From assembly GCA_035518875.1 (NCBI GenBank), contig DATIXD010000056.1:1-18275 (forward strand): a DNA stretch of 18,275 bases. Direction: 5' to 3'. How positions within the stretch are numbered: the first letter of the stretch is position 1; each line of letters starts with the position of its first letter. Positions 8,677 to 15,153 of this stretch are shown here, one piece after another. A program made the translations under genes and the position numbers. Origin of the DNA: DATIXD01 sp035518875 (GTDB lineage Bacteria; Pseudomonadota; Gammaproteobacteria; Methylococcales; Methylococcaceae). Below the pieces are notes generated by a model. It did no database searches, was not told where the DNA came from, and saw only the letters and a program-made list of their open reading frames with translations.

Positions 8677-9724
8677 TCAGATCAATTCAGGTGTTGGACT
8701 TTTTTCTTTCCAGACCTCCTTTCCCTCGCTCAGGGTTTGCAAAGGCGTTCGACCATAGCACATCTTACCTTGAGGGGTTCGCTCCCGGTTGTAATGGTCC
8801 ATCCAGGCGTCCAGATCAAGCTGTAGCTCGTTCACGCTTCGGTAGATTTTGCGCCGGAAGGTCACCTGGTAGAACTCCTGCAGGATCGTCTTGTGGAAGA
8901 GCTCGCAGATGCCATTGGTCTGTGGATGCCTCGCTTGGGTCTTGGTGTGCTCGATATCGACCAAGGCGAGGTAGAGCTGAAAGTCATGGGTTTCCGCTTT
9001 GCCACAATATTCCGTGCCCCGATCGGTCAGAATGCGCAGCACGCCCATGTCGTGTTCGGCAAAAAACGGCAGGACCCGGTCATTCAAAAGATCCGCCGCG
9101 GTGATCGGCGTCTTGGTCGTGTATAGCTTGGCGAAGGCAACCTTGCTGTAGGTATCGACGAAGGTCTGATGGTAAATGCGGCCCACGCCCTTGAGTGTAC
9201 CGACGTAGTAAGGTGTCCTGAGAGCCCAGATAGCCCGGGTGGGCGGTTTCGATTTCTCCATGGGCCAAGTCATCATCCTGCTTTTTCTCCAACGCCGCCA
9301 CCTGGGCTTCGGTGAGCACCAGACCGTGTTCGGCGACCTGTTTCTCCAGGGCACTCAAACGTCGTTTAAAACTGGCCAAGTCATGGCGTAGCCAGATCGA
9401 GCGCACGCCCGAGGGAGACACAAAGATACCGCGTTGCCGCAATTCGTTACTGACACGAACCTGGCCATGGGCCGGCTGTTCAGCAGCATAGGCCACCACC
9501 GCGGCCTCGGTGGCTTCCTCCACGCGATTCTTCGGATTGGGTTTCTTGCGACTGGCTTCCAGCAGCGCTTCCACACCGCCTTCAGCCATCGCGGTTTGAT
9601 AGCGATAGAAAGTATCTCGTGAAAAGCCCATCACCTTACAGGCCTTCGAGACATTGCCCAACTCAGCGGCCAGGTTCAGAAGACCAATCTTGTGTCGAAT
9701 TACGTTCTGATTGAAACTCGTCAT
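8677..9724 (-). pseudogene. IS481-family transposase, frameshifted
   Basis: DDE transposase of about 350 codons once repaired. Translation starts at ATG 9724 (AAGGAG at 9732-9737, 7 nt upstream) with a helix-turn-helix region (NLAAELGNVSKACKVMGFSR). It continues in one frame to GEIETAHPGYLGSQDT, then resumes in the next frame with YYVGTLKGVGRIYHQTFVD. Relative to the family (QDT-[YF]-YVGTLKGVG) there is one extra base near 9210-9211. The rve domain follows, with catalytic Asp in TFVDTYSK, Asp in ILTDRGTEYCG and Glu in QTNGICE, and the protein ends at 8677. IS481 members normally use one uninterrupted frame, so this copy is probably inactive. A programmed frameshift is the unlikely alternative. 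Confidence 0.9.
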
Positions 9725-9811
9725 GGGGTTACTCCTTGGCGCTCTTCGCGCGGTTTCGATAAAGATTCGCACCTCTATCAAAACGGGTAACCGCACCTTT
9801 CGGCAAGGAAC

Positions 9812-9839
9812 ACTGTCAGATCAGATCGGAACTTCTACA
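9812..9839. repeat. IS481 terminal inverted repeat, transposase 5' side
   Basis: 28-bp repeat, ACTGTCAG at the inner end and AACTTCTACA at the outer end on the + strand. It is the inverted partner of 8624-8651. Confidence 0.88.
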
Positions 9840-10004
9840 GATCCTCCCTGGACATCTCCGCGATCTCGACTTGCCGGTCATGGAGCAACTCGGCCAACAA
9901 TCGATCACGACCATCGCCCCTGCACGCATACTGGAACCCTCTCGCCGCATCAACATCACTGTCGCCCGTAGTTCAGGCTTCAACTGTTCGTACCGCTTTT
10001 CCAT
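9840..10004 (-). pseudogene. 5' part of a small gene interrupted by IS481 (IS30-like N-terminus is an alternative)
   Basis: An ATG at 10004 is preceded by AAGGTG (10010-10015) at 5 nt, so a real start is likely. The first 28 codons read MEKRYEQLKPELRATVMLMR-REGSSMRA. Past a G4 run (9917-9920 on the + strand) the sensible reading moves to another frame (DGRDRLLAELLHDRQVEIAE), as if one base had been lost. That frame runs into the IS481 end and matches the frame at 8538-8621 beyond it. The product would have been about 85 residues. The N-terminus alone also resembles the start of IS30-family transposases (EERATIMLMRxEGxSxRA), so a relic of such an element is the competing explanation. Confidence 0.4.
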
Positions 10005-10160
10005 CGCAACACCTTATTCGCTCTCTGGGTGTTGCACTTGATTATTGAGCCCGCCCTGTTTCGGGTTTCGCTGATCTGGTAAAGGCTGTGCGGAAAGTGG
10101 AAAATCGTTGATTCTGATTTACGAACGGGTGCGCGACCATGCCGCCTCTCGCCCAAGGCG

Positions 10161-10403
10161 CTATACCACTCCGAAAATTTTCTCCGCGAATTCCTTCTGA
10201 GCGACCCGGTCGATCATGGTATCCACGAATTCCTCTATGCGGCGCGTTTCCTCTCGACTGAGCAACGCATAGACCCGCTTATAGATCGCGTTAAAACCTT
10301 GGATCGCGTGGAGCGTGTAGGGCGCTTCGATGCCCGCAATGTAATGGGACAATTCTTGAAACGAGGGTGAAAACAGCGGAACGAGCGGAGACGCATTCAT
10401 CAT
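10161..10403 (-). CDS. Hypothetical small protein, 80 aa
   Basis: I do not recognise this protein. The 80-codon frame begins MMNASPLVPLFSPSFQ and has a helix-rich second half (LLSREETRRIEEFVDTMIDR) ending in KIFGVV. There is no signal peptide or membrane segment. Two adjacent ATGs (10403 and 10400) exist and neither has a visible ribosome-binding site, which lowers confidence. It lies 55 bp downstream of the 66-residue gene on the same strand, so the two could be one transcript. The amino-acid composition looks protein-like rather than random. A slightly upstream ATG in another frame (MFNTDYYFYDE) raises the possibility that the N-terminus is frameshifted. Confidence 0.5.
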   Translation of the reverse strand: MMNASPLVPLFSPSFQELSHYIAGIEAPYTLHAIQGFNAIYKRVYALLSREETRRIEEFVDTMIDRVAQKEFAEKIFGVV

Positions 10404-10458
10404 AAAAGTAATAATCTGTGTTGAACATTTTCAATCGCAGTCTGGATGAGGTCTCGGA

Positions 10459-10659
10459 CTAATCGTACCCTCTTTCCCAATCTTCGGGCTCGGTTAAGGC
10501 ACTAAGAATATTCTCCTTGCTGCCTGAATTAGGCATTGTACCGGCTACTTCATCTTGCTCAGCGTTCCCGCTTTCGTCTGGGTCATATCCTGAGACGTAG
10601 CCAACAAATGCTCGCTTATCAATTTGCGTTTCGCTGTTGTTTTGTTTGTAGTCTCTCAT
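10459..10659 (-). CDS. Hypothetical small acidic protein, 66 aa
   Basis: Unrecognised, hydrophilic and acidic: MRDYKQNNSETQIDKRAFVG at the start and LTEPEDWERGYD at the end, with a Gly/Ser/Asp/Glu-rich middle. The ATG at 10659 has a good ribosome-binding site (GAGGTGG, 10666-10672, 6 nt away), the best evidence that it is translated. There is no cysteine, membrane segment or known domain, and it is probably largely disordered. It could be the first gene of a two-gene unit with the 80-residue frame downstream. A small regulatory protein, antitoxin or peptide precursor would all fit; nothing in the neighbourhood decides between them. The surrounding DNA is visibly more AT-rich than the carbon-metabolism block. 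Confidence 0.6.
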   Translation of the reverse strand: MRDYKQNNSETQIDKRAFVGYVSGYDPDESGNAEQDEVAGTMPNSGSKENILSALTEPEDWERGYD

Positions 10660-10672
10660 TGTTTACCACCTC

Positions 10673-10898
10673 TATGGTATCTATGTAAGTATAAACAACT
10701 AATTATGGAAAACCGCTTAATGCGGGGTGCCGGATAACGACACATATAGGTTAACGACGACTATGCCTTAGGCAAAGGCATTGTTCACGCCGAAAAGCGG
10801 TATTAATTACCAATTCCTGGTCTCAAAATTGATTCTTGCCCGCAGATCACGCGCCCGAACCCGGTGGTCGGAGCATCCGAGGTTTCATAAAGGGTTGC
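10673..10898. other. Intergenic stretch upstream of the 66-aa gene
   Basis: About 225 bp without a gene. On the minus strand a TATACT hexamer lies shortly upstream of the 66-residue gene and could be a -10 element, but no matching -35 hexamer is present at 16-18 bp. A small inverted repeat ATGCCT/AGGCAT sits around 10762-10780. Nothing else is supported. Confidence 0.35.
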
Positions 10899-11258
10899 CT
10901 AGACCACAACCTGTTTGCGGATGCTGAAACGTATCGCCGAAGAGTTACGTTTTTCGGTTCGCTTCACACGACCGGTCTGACCTTTTTGAGCATTCAATCG
11001 GTCCAAGGTAAACATACAACCAAGGGACGATTCTGTTTCAGATGCTCCATCCGAAGCGATATGGCGGAATAAGGCCTTCTGTTTACGCTTCCACGCGGCA
11101 ATTTCGCGACTCAAGTCAGCGATGCGGACACCCAGTTGGGCCGGATTGAACCTGCGTTCGTAGGCGTCCATCAAATGGGGTGGGAATATCCTCAATTCGG
11201 CATGACCAGCACGGATCAGACCGCCAATCTCTCTAAATCTTTCAATTTCCGGACTCAT
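10899..11258 (-). CDS. Hypothetical protein, 119 aa, possibly with a frameshifted tail
   Basis: Unrecognised. The first about 67 residues look like a real protein: MSPEIERFREIGGLIRAGHA, then a charged helix LSREIAAWKRKQKALFRHI. The remaining 50 residues are Ser/Arg/Lys-rich and irregular, as expected if the frame had been changed by a mutation or the gene truncated. The ATG at 11258 has only a purine stretch (AGAAAA) in place of a Shine-Dalgarno. There is no signal peptide or membrane segment. It lies alone in the AT-richer accessory region between IS remnants. Treat it as a possible degraded gene. Confidence 0.4.
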   Translation of the reverse strand: MSPEIERFREIGGLIRAGHAELRIFPPHLMDAYERRFNPAQLGVRIADLSREIAAWKRKQKALFRHIASDGASETESSLGCMFTLDRLNAQKGQTGRVKRTEKRNSSAIRFSIRKQVVV

Positions 11259-11631
11259 TGTTTTTTCTAATGCTTACTAAGCCTATTCGATTCGCACAAA
11301 TGGATGCTTTTTTGTGCCACAACACTCCATTCGCCTAACCCATTCAAATCAAATATATAATTCATGTAGAGTTTGGGACGGCATAAGGCGCATCCACTAG
11401 ACACCGCCTGCTTTCAACACTACCTGGTTTTTTTAAACCAGTTGACCTATTGCGTGCACTCGTGCGCTCAAGAACGCAATTCCAACAAGTTTGGGCAAGC
11501 AATTCGCGGAACTCATAACCGTAGTAGGCAGCAGCAGATGGTCGGCTCTGTCGGATTAAGCGCTACACATCGACTCACGCTACGTACTGGTTGGACTGTT
11601 GCTAATGGAGACCCGACGTTAAAAATTAACA

Positions 11632-11675
11632 GCGCAGTCTGAAGATCGCGTTAGCGCAACATGAAAATCGCGTTA
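11632..11675. repeat. Two 22-bp tandem repeats, IS21-end-like
   Basis: Two contiguous 22-bp units (11632-11653 and 11654-11675) agree at 18 of 22 positions. Read on the minus strand each starts TAACGCGAT, has TTCA at positions 11-14 and ends TGCGC. Short repeated units containing a GATTTTCA-like core are typical of the ends of IS21-family elements, where they bind the transposase. No istA/istB is nearby, so this would be a relic end. It could also be an operator. Confidence 0.45.
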
Positions 11676-11893
11676 AAATTTGAATTTTTGGCGGCCAATA
11701 GATTCCAGCCCCTGTATCCTGACCGCCTTTCGTTCATATTGCTTCTCTCTGACGCGACCCCATAGAAAAACAGCGTTTCAAAAAACTAATAGCCACGCAT
11801 CGGCCGTTTGTAGCATGTCCTCGTATTGTTTTCTTTCCCGGTAACCTTACAGAACCTGACGTGGTCGGGTCGTTTCCCGGTTTCGGTTCCCGC

Positions 11894-11923
11894 TTGTGCC
11901 ACCGGCAACCGAGAACGGATAAT
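11894..11923 (+). promoter_or_regulatory. Candidate sigma70 promoter for the 2-hydroxy-acid oxidase gene
   Basis: TTGTGC (11894-11899), an 18-bp spacer, then GATAAT (11918-11923). Transcription would start near 11930, giving a leader of about 14 nt before the first ATG at 11944. Each hexamer departs from consensus, so this is only a candidate. Confidence 0.35.
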
Positions 11924-11943
11924 AGTTTAGCTTTCTTCAACAC

Positions 11944-13077
11944 ATGCCGATCCAATTCATGGCTGATCCCTCGTTAAAGCCTATCAACGTCTTTGATTAC
12001 CAGGCGCTGGCGGAACAGCGCCTTTCCCCTATGGCGCGTGACTACTATAACAGCGGGGCCTGGGATGAAGTGACTTTGCAAGCCAATCGTCAAGCCTTTG
12101 CGAGGTTGCAGCTGCGGCCGCGGGTACTCGTAGATGTGAGCCAACGGGAGCTGGCGACCCAGGTTCTGGGGCAAGGCCTCCAATGTCCGATTCTGGTGGC
12201 GCCGATGGCCTTCCAGTGCCTAGCCCATCCCGAAGGCGAACTCGCAACGGCCCGGGCCGCGACTGCACTGGGAGTGGGAATGGTGTTGAGCACCTTGTCG
12301 ACCATGAGTCTGGAGGAAGTCAGCACCGTCCCGTCTGACAGTCCAAGATGGTTCCAACTCTATGTCCACCGTGATCGTGGATTGACTCAAAGTCTGGTGG
12401 AACGCGCTCATTCGGCCGGCTATCAAGCCCTTTGCCTCACCGTGGATGCGCCGGTGCTGGGCCGACGGGAGCGTGACGCCCGCAATCGATTCGCCTTGCC
12501 GGCCGGTCTGCGGTTGGCAAACCTGTCTGCCTTGACCGGGCCTGGAATTATGGCGCAGCAAGCCGAATCCGGTTTGTTTGCTTATTTCATCGAACAGCTG
12601 GATCCATCGATCACTTGGGAGGACTTAGCCTGGTTACAGTCGCTATCGCCCTTGCCATTGATCGTGAAGGGAATTTTACGAGGCGATGATGCTAGAAGGG
12701 CCGTGGACCACGGTGTGAAAGCCATCATCGTGTCCAATCATGGCGGACGTCAATTAGACGGGGCCATCGCCACCCTCGATGCACTGCCGGAAGTTGCTGC
12801 GGCGGTGGGGCAATCCGCCGAAGTGCTGTTGGACGGGGGTATTCGACGCGGGACTGATGTTCTGAAAGCCTTGGCTCTGGGGGCTAGGGCGGTCTTGGTG
12901 GGACGCCCGGTTTTATGGGGATTAGCCGTGGCGGGTGAAGCGGGCGTCAAGGATATATTAACGCTGTTACGAGATGAATTGGACCTCGCTATGGCGTTGA
13001 GTGGTTGTGCCGAGTTGATAGACGTTACGGGTGACTTGGTCAAGGACATCGCAGATATCTACCCGACAAATGGCTGA
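11944..13077 (+). CDS. FMN-dependent alpha-hydroxy-acid oxidase/dehydrogenase
   Basis: A 377-residue TIM-barrel flavoprotein of the L-lactate/glycolate oxidase family, oxidising an (S)-2-hydroxy acid to the 2-oxo acid. Visible landmarks are the N-terminal NVFDYQALAEQRL and DYYNSGAWDE, flavin-site PILVAPMAF, FQLYVHRD, GRRERDARNRF, the barrel lysine in LPLIVKGIL, and the catalytic base His266 with Arg in VSNHGGRQLDG. The end of the barrel is LLDGGIRRGTDVLKALALGA plus VGRP. No membrane-binding insert is obvious, favouring a soluble oxidase-like member; lactate versus glycolate cannot be decided. Two starts are possible, ATG 11944 and ATG 11959, and neither has a Shine-Dalgarno. The later one gives the more family-like N-terminus. 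The gene stands alone, with a terminator about 130 bp downstream. Confidence 0.93.
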   Translation: MPIQFMADPSLKPINVFDYQALAEQRLSPMARDYYNSGAWDEVTLQANRQAFARLQLRPRVLVDVSQRELATQVLGQGLQCPILVAPMAFQCLAHPEGELATARAATALGVGMVLSTLSTMSLEEVSTVPSDSPRWFQLYVHRDRGLTQSLVERAHSAGYQALCLTVDAPVLGRRERDARNRFALPAGLRLANLSALTGPGIMAQQAESGLFAYFIEQLDPSITWEDLAWLQSLSPLPLIVKGILRGDDARRAVDHGVKAIIVSNHGGRQLDGAIATLDALPEVAAAVGQSAEVLLDGGIRRGTDVLKALALGARAVLVGRPVLWGLAVAGEAGVKDILTLLRDELDLAMALSGCAELIDVTGDLVKDIADIYPTNG

Positions 13078-13508
13078 AGCCAGTCTTTGAAAAGGCTTCG
13101 GAAGAAATCCTGACGGTCGGACCGCTAAGGCAAGCGCAACCCTTAGAGCCTAGGATCCCTTCGCAGTCGTACAGGGAGCAATACGAATGCGAGCGGTACG
13201 ACAAGTGCTCGGTAGCTATAGCTCCGGGCGTTTTTCCGAAGGACAAATGCAAGGCCCGCGACATGGCGTCAGTCATCTGGGAGCGAAAAGAACCGGCTTC
13301 GAGGCGATGGGGGACGGCCGAGACCGCCGAAGGCATAGTTGTGCCAGTGTTTGGTGTCGTGAGCGCGAGGGATCGCGCTTTAGACATATACCGAAAACGG
13401 CACGCCCCTGTCAGACAAGTTCTTGGCGAGACCTTTTTGCCTGAAAGCCACGGAAAAGCCAATTTGGCGTTGACGGATTAAGGCAATTCCGCCATAAAAA
13501 GCGTCCTG
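13078..13508. other. Intergenic region between the hydroxy-acid oxidase gene and lplT
   Basis: About 430 bp. It contains the candidate intrinsic terminator at 13207-13235. Several frames of 60-140 codons cross it on both strands (for example 13187-13444 + and 13040-13462 -). They lack ribosome-binding sites, overlap one another and show no recognisable family, so none is called. Confidence 0.5.
13207..13235 (+). terminator. Candidate intrinsic terminator
   Basis: GCTCGG-t-AGC, a TATA loop, then GCT-CCGGGC form a nine-pair stem with one bulged T and one G-U pair. It is followed by G and TTTTT (13231-13235). It is correctly oriented to end the hydroxy-acid oxidase transcript, about 130 bp after the stop codon. 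Confidence 0.55.
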
Positions 13509-13515
13509 AAGGAGG
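13509..13515 (+). promoter_or_regulatory. Strong ribosome-binding site for the lplT leader ORF
   Basis: AAGGAGG, 8 nt before ATG 13524. It is far too distant from the lplT ATG (13577) to serve it directly, so it marks the leader ORF as the translated entry point. Confidence 0.6.
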
Positions 13516-13523
13516 GGACATGA

Positions 13524-13580
13524 ATGACGTTCAGAGTAATTAAGCGCCTCGTCGGGGCGCATTTGACAGCGGGTCGATGA
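13524..13580 (+). CDS. 18-aa leader peptide ORF coupled to lplT
   Basis: A frame MTFRVIKRLVGAHLTAGR follows a strong AAGGAGG at 8 nt. Its TGA stop (13578-13580) overlaps the lplT ATG (13577-13579) as ATGA, the classical arrangement for translational coupling. lplT itself has only a weak purine stretch (AGCGGG) upstream, so ribosomes terminating on the leader would be the natural source of lplT initiation. A hairpin within the frame (GCGCCTC 13544-13550 pairing with GGGGCGC 13554-13560, one G-U pair) lies just before the lplT start and could mask it unless the leader is being translated. A shorter ATG at 13520 gives only seven codons and a spacing of 4 nt. Whether the peptide itself has a role is unknown. 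Confidence 0.45.
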   Translation: MTFRVIKRLVGAHLTAGR

Positions 13581-14803
13581 ATCGCGGCTTCTATTGCATT
13601 CTCACGGCACAGTTCTTTTCGGCTCTTGCGGACAACGCGCTCCTGTTCGCCGCCATCGCACTGCTGAAGAACCTGAACGTGTCCGCCTGGCAGGTCCCTG
13701 TCTTGCAGCAAGGCTTCGTCTTCGCCTTCATTGCGCTTGCCCCTTTCGTTGGCCCGTTTGCCGATGCGTTGCCGAAAGGGACGGTAATGTTCATCAGCAA
13801 CCTGGTGAAGATCATCGGCTGCATGGCGATGCTGCTCGGCTTGCATCCCCCTCTCGCCTATGGACTCGTTGGTATCGGAGCTGCCATGTACTCTCCTGCG
13901 AAATACGGCATTCTGTCCGAGTATTTTCCGCCGGTGCGGTTGGTGTGGGCGAATGGCTGGATGGAAGGACTCACTGTTGCGGCGATTATTCTCGGTGCTC
14001 TCGTTGGCGGCATACTCATCGGCGAAGGTACCGAGACGCACATCGTCGATCGCCTTCAAAGGTTAGGGTTCAACTCCATCATCGATACGACGCCGGAATT
14101 CGCGATTTCGGTCGTCCTGGTGTTTTATATGGTGGCGGCGCTGGCCAACCTTTTCATTCCGGAGCTGCCGATCGACCACAAGCTGCCCAAGCGCACCCCG
14201 GGGTTCGTAATCCGTGACTTCTGGCAATGCTTCAAGCAACTGTGGAAGGACCCTCTGGGGCAGGTGTCGCTGGCGGTTACATCGCTCTTTTGGGGCGCCG
14301 GCGCGACTTTGCGCCTCATCATACTTGCCTGGGCGTCAACGGCCCTCGGTCTCGGCCTGGAGCGGGCGACCCAACTGACGGCGGTCGTCGCGATCGGCAT
14401 CGCGCTCGGCGCGGCGATGGCGGCAAGGACGGTGCCGCTCGACCATTCGGTGCGCGTGCTGAGGGTAGGAGTCGCCATGGGACTGACCGTGGCCGCGATG
14501 GTGTTCGTCAAGGACTGGCGCATCGCGATACCTCTGCTGCTCCTGATGGGTGCCATGGGCGGGTACTTCGTGGTTCCCATGAACGCGCTGCTCCAGCATC
14601 GTGGTCATCTGCTCATGGGCGCGGGACATTCGATCGCGGTGCAGAACTTCAACGAGAACCTGAGCATCTTGGTCATGCTCGGCGCTTATGCGTTGATGAT
14701 CCAGGCCGACTTCTCGGTAAATGCAACCGTCTTCGTGTTTGGGACTTTCGTAGCGGGCGCCATGGCCTGGCTTACGAAAAAGCATGGTGAGGATCAGGTC
14801 TAA
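13577..14803 (+). CDS. lplT: Lysophospholipid transporter LplT (MFS)
   Basis: An inner-membrane major facilitator protein that flips lysophospholipids inward for re-acylation. The 408 residues match the family length (about 400). The N-terminus (ILTAQFFSALADNALLFAAI), LAPFVGPFADALPKG, the signature GAAMYSPAKYGIL (101-113) and ANGWMEGLTVAAIILG (125-140) are typical LplT, and the hydrophobic segments fit about 12 helices. In many proteobacteria lplT is adjacent to or fused with aas (2-acylglycerophosphoethanolamine acyltransferase). No aas is visible here, so the acyltransferase must be encoded elsewhere. Its ATG has no good Shine-Dalgarno and overlaps the stop of an 18-codon leader frame. A long palindrome follows the stop by about 30 bp. 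Confidence 0.93.
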   Translation: MNRGFYCILTAQFFSALADNALLFAAIALLKNLNVSAWQVPVLQQGFVFAFIALAPFVGPFADALPKGTVMFISNLVKIIGCMAMLLGLHPPLAYGLVGIGAAMYSPAKYGILSEYFPPVRLVWANGWMEGLTVAAIILGALVGGILIGEGTETHIVDRLQRLGFNSIIDTTPEFAISVVLVFYMVAALANLFIPELPIDHKLPKRTPGFVIRDFWQCFKQLWKDPLGQVSLAVTSLFWGAGATLRLIILAWASTALGLGLERATQLTAVVAIGIALGAAMAARTVPLDHSVRVLRVGVAMGLTVAAMVFVKDWRIAIPLLLLMGAMGGYFVVPMNALLQHRGHLLMGAGHSIAVQNFNENLSILVMLGAYALMIQADFSVNATVFVFGTFVAGAMAWLTKKHGEDQV

Positions 14804-15153
14804 CAACCTTTGCCTGACCCGTTGGTATGCAAACCAGCCGAAAGGGCGGTCAAGCATTGCGCCCTTTCGGCTACACGGTCGGCGGCAATTCCTGCGGAGA
14901 ACAGGTTGTTCCGTTGGTGCTCGCACATTCAGAAGATACTGAAGTTGTCCGGCAGTTTTTGGTGCCAGCGACGCAAGTATGGCGCACTGGCTTGGGCGGG
15001 ATGGTGTAGAACCCTCTATTTTCGGGTTTCTAACCGCGGTCAGAGGAATTTAGAGCAGACCATAGATTGAACGCACATCTTTACCAAGCAGTCGCGTGCC
15101 TTCCTTGGCAGAACAGCCCTCGGGATTCAAGCGATCAACCCGGCGCGCTCGCT
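14804..15153. other. Intergenic region between lplT and the convergent sterol-desaturase-family gene
   Basis: About 350 bp between convergent genes. It holds the 13-bp perfect inverted repeat at 14836-14872 and a weaker one near 15007-15032 (AGAACCC with GGGTTTCT, one bulge). A 60-codon frame at 14827-15009 has no ribosome-binding site and I do not call it. Confidence 0.5.
14836..14872. terminator. Strong palindrome, possible bidirectional terminator
   Basis: AGCCGAAAGGGCG pairs perfectly with CGCCCTTTCGGCT across an 11-nt loop, between convergent genes. No T-run follows on either strand, so efficient intrinsic termination is uncertain. It may instead be an mRNA 3'-end stabilising structure. 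Confidence 0.4.

Larger units (their letters stand above)
8624..9839 (-). mobile_element. IS481-family insertion sequence
   Basis: A 1,216-bp element bounded by 28-bp terminal inverted repeats (8624-8651 and 9812-9839). They match at 24 of 28 positions; the outer ten bases TGTAGAAGTT and inner eight CTGACAGT are identical. The ends follow the TGT...ACA pattern of the IS481 family. The element contains one transposase gene, now frameshifted. I see no target-site duplication: the flanks are CTTCC on the left and GATCC on the right. Either it was lost or the ends have recombined. The transposase is read on the minus strand. Confidence 0.9.
11259..11943. other. Gene-poor accessory stretch with repeat
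   Basis: About 685 bp. An 89-codon frame at 11373-11642 (+) lacks a ribosome-binding site, has low-complexity composition and runs into the tandem repeat, so I do not call it a gene. The stretch holds the 22-bp tandem repeat (11632-11675), an AT-rich tract after it (11676-11692), and a candidate promoter for the downstream 2-hydroxy-acid oxidase gene. Confidence 0.5.

Noticed and set aside
11632..11675. Repeat considered as a minimal CRISPR or iteron array.
   Set aside because: Only two units, directly contiguous with no spacers; no cas or rep gene nearby.
13076..13099. GAAGCC/GGCTTC hairpin at the stop codon of the hydroxy-acid oxidase gene.
   Set aside because: Six pairs with a 12-nt loop and no T-run; the downstream hairpin at 13207 is a much better terminator.
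13040..13462. A 140-codon minus-strand frame in the gap before lplT.
   Set aside because: It overlaps the end of the hydroxy-acid oxidase gene, lacks a ribosome-binding site, and covers a good + strand terminator.
14336..14926. A 196-codon minus-strand frame antisense to lplT.
   Set aside because: Arg/His-rich shadow of lplT codons without a ribosome-binding site or family match.
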